Below are positions 46,500 to 58,609 of a DNA stretch of 64,000 nucleotides, piece after piece (the first letter of the stretch is position 1; each line of letters starts with the position of its first letter). Below the pieces are notes generated by a model. It was given only the letters and a program-made list of their open reading frames with translations, had not been told where the DNA came from and did no database searches. Origin of the DNA: Maratus speciosus (lineage: Eukaryota > Arthropoda > Arachnida > Araneae > Salticidae); NCBI GenBank assembly GCA_963932465.1, contig OZ010800.1, forward strand, positions 95,313,307-95,377,306, read 5' to 3'. The position numbers and the translations under genes are program-made.

Positions 46500-49400
46500 T
46501 AAAGAGCTAAAAATTGTTTATTTGTAGGAGGTAAGCTCTGGAACTACCGAACCGATTCAAAAAGTAATGGTATCAAAATGATGGTGTTAGTCTAACTTAG
46601 AACATAGGCTATATCGTATGTCCGTGCCACTAGACAAAAGGGGGTTCAGGAGCAAAAAACGTTCTAAAAATACGATTTTTCTGTTACTGAAGGGCCTACA
46701 AACATGAAATTTGGAATGGTCGTTACTTATAAGATACTAACGATCTCTAAGGACATTTCTTAAAAAAATCGAAATTAAAAAGGGGTGAAAATGCGCAAAA
46801 AGCGTTCTAACAAACGTTCTAAATGGCGATTTTTACGCAATTTCAGGACGTACCAAACCGATTTCAAAAATAATGGTGTCAAAATGATGGTGACAACCCT
46901 TGCTTCAACAAAGGCTACATTTTATGTCGGTGCCACTACATCCAAAGGGGGTGCAGGATCAAAAGAACGTTCGAAATTGTGATTTTTGTGTTACTAAAGG
47001 GTCCACATACATGGGATTTGGCACGGTAGTCAATTATTAGATACAAATGATCTCTAAGAACATTTCCTAAAAGATTCGAAATTTAAAAGGGGTGGAAATG
47101 CGCAAAAAGCGTTCTAAAAAACGTTCAAAATGGAGATTTTTACGCAATCTCATGAAGTACCAAACCGATTTCAAAACTAATGTTGTCAAAATGATGGTGA
47201 AAACACTTGCTGCAACATAAGCTACATTTTATGTCAATGCCACTACCCGTAAAAGGTTTACAGGAGCAAAAAAACGTTCGAAAATGTGCTTTTGTGCTAC
47301 TGAAGGACCCAGATGCATGAAATTTGGCATGGTAGTTAATTATTAGATATACATAATCTATAAGAACACTTCTTTAAAAATTCGAAATTTAAAAGGGATG
47401 AAAATGCGCAAAAAAGCGTTCTAAATGGCGATTTTTACGCAATCTCAAGAAGTACTAAACCGATTTCGAAACTAATGTTGTCAAAATGAATGTGCAAACA
47501 CTTGCTGCAACATAAGCTACATTTTATGTTAATGCCACTACCCCTAAAAGGGTTGCAGGAGCAGAAAAACGTTCGAAATTGTGATTTTTGTGCTACTGAA
47601 GGGCCCAGATGTATGGAATTTGGCATGGTAGTTAATTATTAGATATAAATAATCTATAAGAACACTTCTTAAAAAATTCGAAATTTAAAAGGGGTGAAAA
47701 TGCGCAAAAAAGTGTTCTAAAAAACGTTCTAAATGGCGCTTTTTACGCAATCTCAAAAAGTACCAAACCGATTTCGAAAATAATGGTGTTAAATTGATGG
47801 TGACAAGACTTGCTCCAACATAGGCTGCATTTTATGTCGGTGCCATTACCCCCAAAGGGGGTGCAGGAGAAGAAAACGTTCGAAAATGTGATTTTTGTGT
47901 TATTGAAGGGCCTAGACACATGAAATTTGGAATGGTAATTACTTATAAGATATAAATGATCTCTAAGAACATTTCATAAAAAATTCGAAATTTAAAAGGG
48001 GTGAAAATGCACGAAAACAGTTCTAAAAAAAACCGCTCTAAATGGCGATTTCTACGCAATCTCAGAATGTACCAAACCTATTTCAAAAGTAATGGTTGGA
48101 AATTGATGATGGTAGCCCTGGCTCCAACATAGGCTCTATTTCATGTCGGTGTCACTAACACCTAGGGGTTGCAGAAGCAAAAAACGTTCTAAATTGCAAT
48201 TTTTGAGTTATTGAAGGGCTCAGAATCCTGAAATTAGGCAGGGCAGTTATTTATAATATACAAAAGATCTTTAAGAACATATCCTAAAAAATCGAAATTT
48301 AAAGGGGTGAAAATGAGCGAAAAGCGTTCTATAAAACTTTCTAAACTGCGATTTCTACGCAATCTCAGAAAGTACCGAACCGATTTAAAAAATAATGGTA
48401 ATAATGTGACGATTTAAAAAATAATGTGAAAACGATGGTGACAGCCTTCCAACATAGGCTGTATTTCATGTCGGTGCCACTACCCCAAAGGGGGTGAAAG
48501 AGCAAAAACGATCTAAATTGCGTCTTTTGTGATACTGCAGGTTCTAGCAACTTAAAACTAGGCATGGTAGTTACTTTTAAGATATAAATGATCTCTAAGA
48601 ACATTTCCTAATTTATTCGAAATTTAAAAAGTGTTAAAATGGACGAAAAACGTTCTAAAAGCGTTCTAAATTGCAATTTCTACGCAATCTTAGAAAGTAC
48701 CTAACGGATATCAAAAGCAATGGTTAGAAATTTAGGATGACAGCCCTTGCTGCAATATAGGGTCTATTTCATGTCGGCGTCACTACCACCTTGCGGTTGC
48801 ATTTTAACAAGCGTTCTAAATTGTGATTTTTGAGATACTGAAGGGGCTAAGAACTTAAATTTGGCATGGTAATTATTTATGAGATGTAAATGCTCTCTGA
48901 GAAGAGGTCTATAAAAATTTGAATTTTAAAAGGGGTGAAAATAATTGAAACGTGATCTAAAAACATTCTAAATAGCTATTTCTACGCAATCTCAGGAAAT
49001 ATAAACCGATTTCAGAAGTAATGGTTTCAAATTGATGGTGGCAGTCTCGCTCCAATATATTCTATATTTTACGTTGTTGTCACACCACCTGGGAGTTACA
49101 GGAGCAAAAAATTTCTAAATTGCGTTTTTTGTGTTACTGAGGGGGTCTAACATTTTAAATTTGGGATGGTAATTACTTCAAAGATGCGAATGCTTTCTAA
49201 GATTTGTCGAAAGAAAATTCCCAATTTAAAAGGATGAAGTGATCGAAAGCGTTCTTTAAGCGTTCTAAATTACGATTTTTATGCCATCGTATGAAATACG
49301 AAACCGATTTCAAACATAATGGATGCAAATTGATGGTGATAGAACCTGCTCAAAGATAAGCTATATTTTATGTCGGTGCCACAACCTCTAGAGAGTTGCA

Positions 49401-50252
49401 GGAGCAAAAAACTTTCCAAATTGCGATTTCTTCGGTACTGAAGAGGCTAGAAATTTTAAATATAGCACGGTAGTTACTTATAAAATATAAATAACCTCTA
49501 AGAACTGTCGAAAATAAATTCGAAATTAAAAAGGGATGAAGCGAAGGGAAGGAGCGAAAAGCATTCTAAAAGAGTCCTAAATTACGATTCCTATGAAATC
49601 TCAGGAAATAATAAACCGATTACAGAACTTATTGGTTGCGAATCAAGAGTGGTAGTCCCTGATCATATACGGGCTACATTTTATGCTTGTGTCACTACCA
49701 CCTGGTTGGCAAGAACAACAAGAAAACCTTTAAAAACATCTAAATTCCGTTTTATATAGAATATTAGGAAATACCAACCGATTTCAAGGTTAATGTTGGC
49801 AAATTAATGGTGACAGTCTCTGTTACATCATTTTTCGATACATTCTATCGGCATTTTGTGTTGGTACCACTAACACCAGAGAGCTGGTAGACTGTTAGAC
49901 AAGAAGGTTGGAAACTGACATGATAGTTAATATATAGATGGAAATGTGTTAAAATGGTTTCTAAAAATTTCAAAACTTCAAATGTATACTGAAATGAGCG
50001 TATGAAATGAGCATAAAAGTATCAAAATATTTTCTAAATTATCATTTATTTGGAATTAGATTTAGTTCTTCTTATTAATTAAAATCTCATTTCTGTGTAT
50101 TGCACTTTTATAATGAATTTTAGTCAAACTGTGGCTTAATTTGTAATTTTTGAATTATTCCAAAAAGTGTTCTTGTAATAAAAAATAGTCATGCAAATAT
50201 CACTTGGCATATTTCAACTATTACGCGAGCAAAGCCGTGGTGTTTGCTAGTA
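46500..50252 (+). mobile_element. Helitron/Helentron-like unit 2, head-to-tail with unit 1
   Basis: Immediately after the CTAGT of unit 1 the sequence resumes AAAGAGCTAAAAATTGTTTA and TTTGTAGGAGGTAAGCTCTG, as at the start of unit 1 (43485). About twelve roughly 300-bp monomers follow. It closes with the same end (ATCACTTGGCATATTTCAAC, ACGCGAGCAAAGCCGTGG, TTTGCTAGT). The missing 5' boundary at the junction means the two units share it, as in a tandem product of rolling-circle copying or of unequal exchange. Short open frames (46785-46982, 47435-47626 and others) are translations of the monomers and are not genes. Confidence 0.6.
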
Positions 50253-51040
50253 TCCCCATAAAAATACAATAAAGAACTATCAAGAAGCTGACTTTGTATG
50301 TTTCTCCACCACTATAGTGAAGTAACATATCATCTATGATTTTCCTTCAGGTACATTTTTAAACGCAAAGTTGATATTGGTGGAAAAGCCTACGCAACGA
50401 TCCCCAATGTCAGTTCATTTTTATTTAATCCCATTATTCCAAATCTCATGAATAAAATATATAATTTAAGTCAACTGAAAATTTATAATATCATGGAAAT
50501 GTAATATTCTAATATTCAGTGTAAAATGTTGGTTATCATACATTTTCTGCATGCGGAGCCGACGGCTAAAAGACCAACTGCGGTTAATAACGTTCTGAAA
50601 AAAAGACGCGACTACTCTCGGATTAAAATTCAAACTTTTTCATCTCAAAACCCTCAGTCAGTTACAAAAAATATCATTGTTAACCTTAAAAAAAATTTAA
50701 AAAGATTCATTTTCAAAGTTCACTTTTTCACCAAAGTGGCACCGATTCTCTAAAGACCAATTTCGAAGATATTGATTAGCAAAAAAAAATAAAATAAAAT
50801 AAAATAAAATACAAGTTTCAAGCTGAGATCGTTTTCTTATTGGCGGTGCAATTCGTTTTCAAAAATACAAATTTTAACCCTTTAAAAAATTCACAACCTC
50901 AGGTCATTTTGCCCCCCACTTCAATTTATACATTATTTTTCATTTAAATTTTGCTTTCTTCTCATTCATTTCTTTAAAAAATACTACTTCCTTCTTCATC
51001 TGAAGTTAATTTTGACATAATTGAAATCAATTTTTAATTT
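50253..51040. other. Intergenic, no gene recognised
   Basis: An open frame of 75 codons at 50526-50753 is basic and lysine-rich at its end (KKNLKRFIFK) but matches no domain I know. An AAAAT pentamer run (about five units) lies near 50790-50812. Confidence 0.5.
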
Positions 51041-51044
51041 GGTA

Positions 51045-51480
51045 TCATTTAATTATAAAATATAATAGTAAATTTAATAAAGATCTGAAGAGTTGCTTTA
51101 TTTCTCTTCTAACAACACTGCAGTTCAATGCTTCCGGCGTCACTTAAGAATAGGAAGAAAATGTATATCTATCATAATACCTGTTGAAAATTTTAATACT
51201 TGTTAAAATTATATTATTGATTTTTTTTCGCTTAGATTATTTTGAGAAGAAAATCTTATTCCTTTGGAATTTTAAAATTCGTCACTAATGCCGGAAGCAC
51301 ATACAAGTTTCCCCTTATCAGATAAAAAAAAACATGTAACGTGTAAATTTTGAGAGGATTTTTGGAGGGATCAATATTGTTCAATTCCACTATCTTGAAA
51401 GTTTTCTATGAAAATCATACCTTATGATAATATATTCTTACAAGTGATATTGTGTCCCCTATACTATTATCCTTGCTTAA
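51045..51480 (+). repeat. Dispersed family D copy
   Basis: Collinear with 42470-42960: TAATTATAAAATATAATAGT, AATAAAGATCTGAAG, TGCTTCCGGCGTCAC, TGTTGAAAATTTTAATACTT, GAATTTTAAAATTCGT and ATGCCGGAAGCACATA in order. The two copies are the closest pair of this family in the window and lie on either side of the tandem units at 43.5-50.3 kb. Confidence 0.65.
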
Positions 51481-51959
51481 ATTTAAATATAAGATGCCTA
51501 AGAATGAATATTTTTTCCCCTTTTTTTTGGTAACCAAATATTAGAAATTGATTATATTAAGAAAAATATTGTTGATATTAATTCTTAACAGTGAGAATGA
51601 TCTGCTAATGTAGTATCACACTTCTGTGAACAGCGTGAATTACTCCTCTTTTATTTTTAGTTTTTGCAACTCATTTTTTTTTTATTTCTTTTGCATTATT
51701 TCAGTTCTGAAATTTTCAGATTAGATAAGGTGAATTTCCAGTGCAAAAACACGTGCATAGACTGTGCAAAATCCTTGAATTCGGACACCAGTGTTTTCGC
51801 ACAGAAAATTTATATTTGTCTATTCTCAAAATTAAATAATGCCAAAAACGTTTATCACAAAAAGTGGTAAAATTGTAAAATTATGTCAGAAATTCCCTTG
51901 TTTCTAAGGTTATAAATGCTAAAACTGAAAAAAGTACATTAAAAGGCATATGAATACAT

Positions 51960-52285
51960 TTTAACCCTTTATCTACTGAATTATGAATTCATGAAAATTT
52001 TATCTTCTAAATCATTTTTCGTGAATTTTTGAAACTACATTAGAAGATTTACATAATCATTTAATAACTTTTACAAGGATTTCAGAAGGATTGAATGGAT
52101 TTAGAATAATTAATTAAATTTGAATTTAAACGGATTTTGTGCAATATTTATAACCTCACTCAAATCTTTTATTTTAAATATTTTTCTTAGTATTTCGTAG
52201 AATTAGGAAATGTACAAATATAATGTTCTTACAATAGAAATAGAGAAATATTTCCGAGTTGAAAAAATCCTCCCGCCCCCCAAAG
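51960..52285 (-). repeat. Inverted repeat pair, right member
   Basis: This is the inverted counterpart of 41964-42330. It begins TTAACCCTTTATCTACTGAA, goes on with TTCATGAAAATTTTATCTTC, TAGTATTTCGTAGAATTAGG and CTTACAATAGAAATAGA, and ends in CCTCCCGCCCCCCAAAG. The copies are about 80-90 percent alike by eye. The TA microsatellite and hairpin next to the left member are absent here. Non-coding. Confidence 0.7.
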
Positions 52286-54540
52286 ACAAGAAGGCTGAAA
52301 AGATGGAAAAGCAAAAGAAATAATCATTTAAAAAATATTTTTCTTCTGCGTAACAAGTAATGCTTTTGGAACAAGATAAAGTAATGCATCTATGACTCAT
52401 TGTAAACTGTATTGCTACTAATCGATGTATTAAATGAATTTTATAACAAGTTATTTTAATGGTACTTATAAGTAACGTCAGTATATAAACGGTTAATAAA
52501 TTGATCAATATATTTCGTACGCAGAATTGGCGTTTATTATCAAGATCGATATTAATAAATAAAGAAATTCCTCAAAAATTTTAAAAATGAGCTTGATAAA
52601 CAAAAATAACGATATTACGTTTATAATGAAAGCAGCTTCTTTAACCTTTTGCGGTTGTATATGGTGCATTCTCACAAACGTTTGACTTTCATGTCCCTGA
52701 ATAATAATTTTTATTTTAATACCCTTTTTTGTGTTTTTTTTATTGCATATACTGGGGAACATCCCGTTGAATGATTTCACAGCAATATTAATGAGATAAA
52801 TAAGTTTTGGACGATTTTGGGGGCCCAAACACCTGGAAAACTCCTATACCGTCCCCTGTCCCTGATGCTGATTTTTAAGTTTGGAGCTGTCCGGATAAAA
52901 TTGTTTCAATAAAAATAATTCGATGTAATTTTTTTCTGAAACTGAAACTATTGTTTTGTATGAATATGTAGCCAAAAATTAACCTGCACACATTTTTAAG
53001 GTTGTTATTATTTTTTAAACACTGCCCCTGGGTTTTAGATTTCTTACCATCTCTCTTCTAAAATTATACAGAAAATCATTTCAAATGCAGCCACAGAATT
53101 TTTTTCAAGTTTTTTCTCATGCAGAAGTATGCTAGAGCAATAATGTCTGAAATTCTTTGACAGGAAATTTACTGTAGAATTTAAATCAGCATTTAAATAT
53201 CAATTTCAAGCATCGTGCCTTTATTGGTAGTCTCACCGTCCCCAAGGTTTATTCCTGCACTTTTCGAGGTAAATTAAAAAAAAAAAATTAATTTAATCCA
53301 ATGTTAACAACTGTTTCTAAAAATCAATCAACATTGTGGCTATCACTTAGTCTTAACATGATTTTCCTAAAAGTAGATGGTAATTTTCCTTACCGTCCCT
53401 TTTTTTTACCATTTCGTCCTTTTTTCCAATACCATCCCCATATTTTACCTTACCGTTCCTTCTTTAACACCCCTTTAAGACAATGTTATACAAAAATTCT
53501 ATATTAAAAGTACTACGTTGTTATTATTTCTTATTTGAATGTCCTATGGGTACTTTGCAAATTCATTATAAGTAAAAATTTAGAAGAAAATAAAAAGTTA
53601 TAGGGGTAAAATGGTAAGGATAATTAAACTCGCCAGTTTAACTTAAACCTCAGTTAAATAAAAAAAATTTCGCTGCTGACCATTTTTTCTTTATTTTGAA
53701 TTATTAAGGCATTCGTCTATCAGATTAAAATGTTATTTTAGCAAGTTTAATTTTGTCAGATTTTTTTTCCCTAAAAGTCAAAAGATTGTGAGAATGCCCC
53801 ATATCTGCTCTCAGTCACTACAGCTTTGTTTACCATTCAAATTGTTTGTCGGCTCTCAGCCACTACAGCAAAGAACCATACTGATCTTATATTATATTAA
53901 GTCGCCAAGCTTACGCAGAATACGTAGAATTAAAAATAATATTTTACAAATTGTGTTTTTACGTAATTAGGCATTTTTGCTTCTTAAAATATTTCTTAAA
54001 TAATACTCTAATATGGCATAAAGAAAAATACAGATAGAAGAGTACCGTGAAATTGAAAATTCTTTAATAAAAGATAAGATATGTGATGTAAAGAGTAAAA
54101 ATTGTTCTGTGTGTTCAAACAGAGAAATGAAGGTCTGCCTATTGGAGACTGCTTTTAAAGATAGCACACGATGGAGAGCAATAAAATATAATTTTAACAT
54201 AAAATTAAAATATATTTTTGTATTACGTATATTTAAAGTTTATAAAAGAATTAACAAATTTTATTTCTCCTTCATAATCTTGTATATTATGTATTACTGT
54301 TCGTTTAAACAAAATTAATTCCGACCAGCATAACACTTATGTATAAACTTAATACGATAGAAAAGTGGTAAAAAATATTGATATGGGAACTTAAACTAAC
54401 TTACCATATAGTTTTTAATTATTAAAGCATCTCATTCCAAATTCTAGGTAAATCAATGGAGGCTGAATCATTGCAATTAATTTAATCATTGTTATACCAA
54501 TCAATAAATATTAATCAATAATATATCAATATTTTGACGT
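52286..54540. other. Intergenic with minor internal repeats
   Basis: No gene is supported. Near 53388-53470 the phrase CTTACCGTCCCTTTTTT is repeated in degraded form about four times. Near 53809-53872 GCTCTCAGYCACTACAGC occurs twice, 45-60 bp apart. Pieces such as ACCGTCCCCTGTCCCTGATG (52849) and CTCACCGTCCCCAAGG (53232) share the ACCGTCCC word. Open frames of 60-107 codons here match nothing I know. Confidence 0.5.
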
Positions 54541-54748
54541 CCAAGAATTATCTTCTCAACAAGTGCAAGAAATAGAGGAGAATACTGACACTGCTATTGA
54601 GAGGCTCGAACAAGTGGAGGTAAGCTTAAAAGTTTTATTAGCATCTTTTGAAAATAAATGTAATATTGTCAGTGTTAAAGATAATTCAAATGAAAACAAA
54701 ACAAAGGTGCGCCTCCCAGAAATCCCATTGCCTTCATTCGGCAAATAA
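54541..54748 (+). pseudogene. BEL/Pao gag fragment
   Basis: This short readable piece has a charged helical stretch (TDTAIERLEQVEVSLKVLL) and ends KVRLPEIPLPSFGK just before a stop. In BEL gag, LP.i.lP.F.G marks the start of the DUF1759 core, where the protein continues with a tryptophan-containing motif. Here the core is gone, and the next readable sequence, about 20 bp on, is already late protease. An internal deletion of most of gag is the simplest explanation. Confidence 0.8.
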
Positions 54749-54769
54749 TTATCATTAATAATCATTAAT

Positions 54770-55263
54770 AAAGCAAATTATCAAAGCAAAAATATCAAAT
54801 GAAAAAGGAACATTTTCTAAAACATTAGAGTTTGCAGTTCTACCAAAAATAGCAAACGATATTCCGGTTGAAAGATTAGACATTTCAAACTTATGCATCC
54901 CTAACTACATAGAATTAGCGGACAATAAATTTCATATACCTGGTCAGATTGATGCATTGATTGGTAGCGAGGTATTTTTTGACATTTTAAAGAGTGAGCA
55001 AATTCGTTTAGCAAATGCTAATTGTATGTTACAGAATACAGTATTTGGGTATATAATCGCAGGTTCACTTCCACAAGTTGAAAATAAGTCATATTGTTGC
55101 AGTTTAACTGAAAATAGCTTAGACAATACTTTACAGAATTTTTTTGAAATAGAATCTTTACCTGGGGATGATAAAGAAACTGTCAAAGGGGACGAAGAAA
55201 TACGTTGTGAGGAACAATTTAGAAGCACCTATAAACGCGATCACACCGGTAGATTTACAGTAT
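54770..55263 (+). pseudogene. BEL/Pao protease C-terminus and linker
   Basis: The stretch reads FAVLPKIANDIPVERLDIS, then LADNKFHIPGQIDALIGSE and NTVFGYIIAG. It matches the second half of the DUF1758 aspartic protease (LAD..F..pg.iD.LiG, then G.i.sG). The linker follows with FFEIESLPG, equivalent to the F(W)E.E.. motif before the reverse transcriptase, and ends at a stop (55261-55263). The half with the catalytic D-S/T-G is missing. The continuation at 55264-55440 is still readable as LPLKENAESVLGSSREIAA with stops. Confidence 0.85.
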
Positions 55264-55436
55264 AGCTACCATTGAAAGAAAATGCAGAATCAGTGTTAGG
55301 AAGTTCTAGAGAAATTGCAGCTAGGCGATTAAATAGTTTATGGGCTAAATTAGATAAAAAAATAAAACAATGGCTAACTTATATACAGATTTTATGGAAA
55401 AATACGAAACTTTGGGCATATGACACAAATTTAAAG

Positions 55437-56096
55437 TGAAAACGAAAATAAGCTGTCTTATTACATTCCACATCATGCTGTGTATAAACCGGAAAAAATA
55501 TCCACTCCCCTGAGAGTTGTTTTCAATGCAAGTTCAAATACATCTAGTGGTTATTCACTTAATTCTATTTTATTAAATAGGGGATCGGTTCAGCAAGATT
55601 TATTTTCGATTATAACTAGATTCCGTACCCACAAATATGCATTCTGTGCAGACATTAAGAAAATGTACAGGCATATACTGATTGACCCACAACAGAGAAA
55701 TTTGCAAAAAAATTTTTGGAAGTCCAGTAAGGACGCCCCGATAAAAATATATGAACTCAACACGGTTACATATGGTGCTGTTAGTTCTCCCTTTCTTGCC
55801 ACGCGAACGTTGAAAGCTCTTGCTGATGAAGAAAAAAAGATTTTCCAAAAGCTGCAGAAGTGATTCATAACGACATGTATGTTGATGATTGTTTATCTGG
55901 TGCAGGTTCCTTGCAAGACGCACAGGACTTGAAATCTCAACTAATTCTGATCTTAAAAAGGGGCGGGAGGGAGCTACACAAGTGGGTCTCTAATCATCCT
56001 GAATTATTACAAGACGCAGCCATATCAGAATATGCATTTGACGAACACTCGCAGCAAATTTCTGTAAAAACTTTAGGAATGCTTTGGAAACCTTAA
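55437..56096 (+). pseudogene. BEL/Pao reverse transcriptase
   Basis: YYIPHHAVYKPEKISTPLRV leads into VVFNASSNTSSGYSLN. The catalytic aspartate is in FCADIKKMYRHI, and the YVDD box (MYVDD at 55875-55889) is intact. A frameshift in an A run near 55830-55840 separates it from the upstream frame. The thumb/connection has LHKWVSNHPELL and VKTLGMLWKP, with a stop at 56094. The catalytic residues I can see are conserved, so the break is by frame and stop, not by loss of the active site. Confidence 0.9.
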
Positions 56097-56099
56097 TCA

Positions 56100-56890
56100 G
56101 ATCATTTTACTTTTAAAATTAGTATCGAACCCAAAGATGTTTATACTAAGGGAGAAGTTTTGGCACAAATTGCTAAAATTTACGATTTCTTAGGCCGCAT
56201 TGGCCCTATTCTAACCAAAGCAAAAATTTTCATGCAATATTTATGGGAATTAAAGATAAATTGGAATCAACATCTGCCTGCCAGTTCCCTTCGGGAATGG
56301 CAAAGTTTTCTGATTAAATTTACAGAAATAAATCATCTTACAATTACGCAGTAGATTTTATCAGACAATATTGCAAGTACAGATTTACACGGATTTCCAT
56401 ACGCTTCTGGAAAGGCCTATGGAGAAGCCATCTACATAAGATCTCTCTCCACAACTGGACAGTTCAAGTCTAATCTTCTGTGCAGCAAGTCCCGTGTGGC
56501 CCCCCTAAAGCTAATGACCATCTCTCGACTAGAGATGTGTGCAATTCTACTTTTGTCAAAACTGGTTCAAAAAATAATTCCCATCCTACAGCTATGCTTT
56601 GAAAAGGTGTGGCTATGGACAGACTCATCGATTGTTCTATTTTGGCTTAACACACCACCCCACAAACTTAAAATTTTCGTTGCCAATAGAGTCACCATGA
56701 TCCAGTCTATTTCTGAGAATTATCACTGGAACCATGTATCCTCATAATCCAATCCAGCAGATATCATCTCCAGAGGTGCAACAGCCAAGGATCTGATCAA
56801 TAATGATTTGTGATGGTTTGGTCCGGAATTTCTTCAAAGGGAAATTATAGTTCCCAAACAATTTCCTACTCTCAAAGACATTGACTGTGA
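56100..56890 (+). pseudogene. BEL/Pao RNase H and connection region
   Basis: The same frame as the YVDD part continues: YDFLGRIGPILTKAKIFMQ, LHGFPYASGKAYGEAIYIRS, LKLMTISRLEMCAILLLSKL and WLWTDSSIVLFWLNTPP. The last holds the aspartate of the RNase H D-S pattern. NPADIISRGA follows, as in BEL/Pao. In-frame stops fall at about 56352, 56745 and 56811. RNase H would remove the RNA strand after copying. Confidence 0.85.
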
Positions 56891-56918
56891 TCATGCACTA
56901 AAAACTGATTTTAATTTA

Positions 56919-57997
56919 TTGACTTTTCATAGAGACTCTAACGATTTGTTTCATGTATTATATAATTCTTCTAATAATTTCCTGAAACTAATACGAATAT
57001 GTAGTTTTGTTTTTAGGTTCATCAATAACAGTCGCCATAGAGATATAAAACGGAAGCAGCTTACCGGAATTGAGTTACAAAATAGTACAATTTTTTTAGT
57101 AAAAAAGGCCCAGGAAGATACGTTCGCTCCTGAATTAGCAGCACTCAGAAAGGGACAAACTGTACCTTTTTCCAGTAAGTTAAAGGGATTAGATCCCTTC
57201 ATTGACAACTGTGGATTACTTCGTGTAGGGGGCAGATTAATCAATTCTGACTTGCCTTTTGATGCTAAGCACAAATTAATTCTGCCCAGTGATCATAAGC
57301 TCACTAAATTAATTTTTGAGTACTTTCATGAAAAGTACTTTCACATAGGGGCTCAGGGATTATTTCATCAAGTACGGATGAAATATTGGCTTATAAAGGC
57401 TAAAAGCATTGCCCGAAAAACAGTGCACACTTGTGTAACATGTTCCCGGCATAACCCCAAAACACTAGATCAGTTAATGGGAGACTTCCCAACGCAACGC
57501 GTAGCACCTAACCACACGTTTCTCAATTCAGATGGCGATTTTTGTGGCCCCTTCCTCATTAAGTACAAAAATCAGAGAAAAGGCACTTATTCAAAAAGTT
57601 ATGGGGCCATATTTATATGCATGGCTACCAAGGCTATTCATCTAGAGATAGTAAGCGAGTTATCCGCTGCTGAATTCATCGCTGTGCTTAAAAGATTTTG
57701 CGCCAGGAGAGGCAAAGTAAATACGCTAACTTCTGACAATGCCACTAATTTTAAAGGTGCTTCAACAGAATTAAATAACTTTAAGATATATTGACCACTC
57801 CCAACGAGGAATTATCAAATTTCTTTGCCGAAGAATTCATAACTTGGAAATTTATCACTCCGCGATCTCCTAATTTTGGCGGTCTATGGGAAGCTGGTGT
57901 TAAGTCCTTCAAACATCATTTGCTTAGGGCCGTAGGTAATAATAAAATCGCTTTAGAGGATTTTGAAACTTTAATAGTCCAAATTCAGGGATTCTAA
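56919..57997 (+). pseudogene. BEL/Pao integrase
   Basis: The zinc-binding part has HEKYFH (two histidines four residues apart) and CVTC (two cysteines), near 57330-57450. The catalytic core has aspartates in SDGDFCGPF (about 57530) and TSDNATNF (about 57736), where the family normally has DNGTNF, and the glutamate in GGLWEAGVKSFK (about 57888). The frame changes near 57785, so the glutamate lies in a different frame from the aspartates. The three acidic residues that would join element DNA to the host are all still visible. Confidence 0.92.
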
Positions 57998-58044
57998 ATT
58001 CCCGACCTTTATTTCCGCTTTCTGAAGACATAAATGCTTTTGAA

Positions 58045-58436
58045 GTGCTTACGCCAGGGCATTTTTTAATTGGCAGATCCATTAACAGTATTCCAGAGCC
58101 TAATGTTATGAATATTTCTGACAATAGATTAACCCATTGGCAATTAATTACCAAATATGTTCAATGCATTTGGAAACGTTGGTCTATTGACTACCTAAAT
58201 CACTTGCAGCAGCGCGGTAAATGGCAATTTACAAAAAAAAAAAAAACATAAAGCTAGGGTCTCTAGTGTTATTAAAAGAAGAAAATCTCCCACCATGTAA
58301 GTGGGCTCTTGCCCGAATTATGGAAATAATTCCAGGTAAGGACAATAGGGTTCGTGCAGTCAAAGTCAAAACTGCATGTGGTATATTTTTAAGAGGCATT
58401 TCAAAGGTGTGCCTGTTGCCCATTCAGGACTCTTAA
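58045..58436 (+). pseudogene. BEL/Pao integrase C-terminal DUF5641 region
   Basis: The first part reads LTPGHFLIGRSINSIPEP and LTHWQLITKYVQCIWKRW, typical of the sequence after the integrase core. An A run near 58232-58247 shifts the frame. The last part, LGSLVLLKEENLPPCKWALA and VRAVKVKTACGIFLRGIS, matches DUF5641 (G.LVl.....pp..W..gRi.....g.Dg..R...v.T..g.). The stop at 58434-58436 is in the expected place for the end of pol. Confidence 0.9.
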
Positions 58437-58609
58437 ATAATGTTTATGCATCATTGTATTTCTTATATATTATTTTAAAGTAATTTTCCTGATTGTTTTG
58501 TATATTAAGTATTTTGTATTTTAGTATCATTTGTAGTGTTAATTAGTTATCTATTGTATTATGTTTATATTAAATGCTGAAATATTTCATATTTCATCCC
58601 CGGGCGGCA
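58437..58609 (+). other. BEL/Pao 3' untranslated region with polypurine-like junction
   Basis: This is AT-rich, non-coding sequence between the end of pol and the LTR. It ends in CCCCGGGCGGCA directly before TGTTCC. A G-rich stretch at this place is where the plus-strand primer would be made; here it is short and includes C, so the assignment is tentative. Confidence 0.5.

Noticed and set aside
46785..48604. Short frames within the ~300-bp monomers on both strands
   Set aside because: Related frames appear and disappear from monomer to monomer in step with the repeat and contain stops in most copies.
55590..55923. Minus-strand frames of 92 and 107 codons
   Set aside because: They are shadows of the BEL/Pao reverse transcriptase on the opposite strand.
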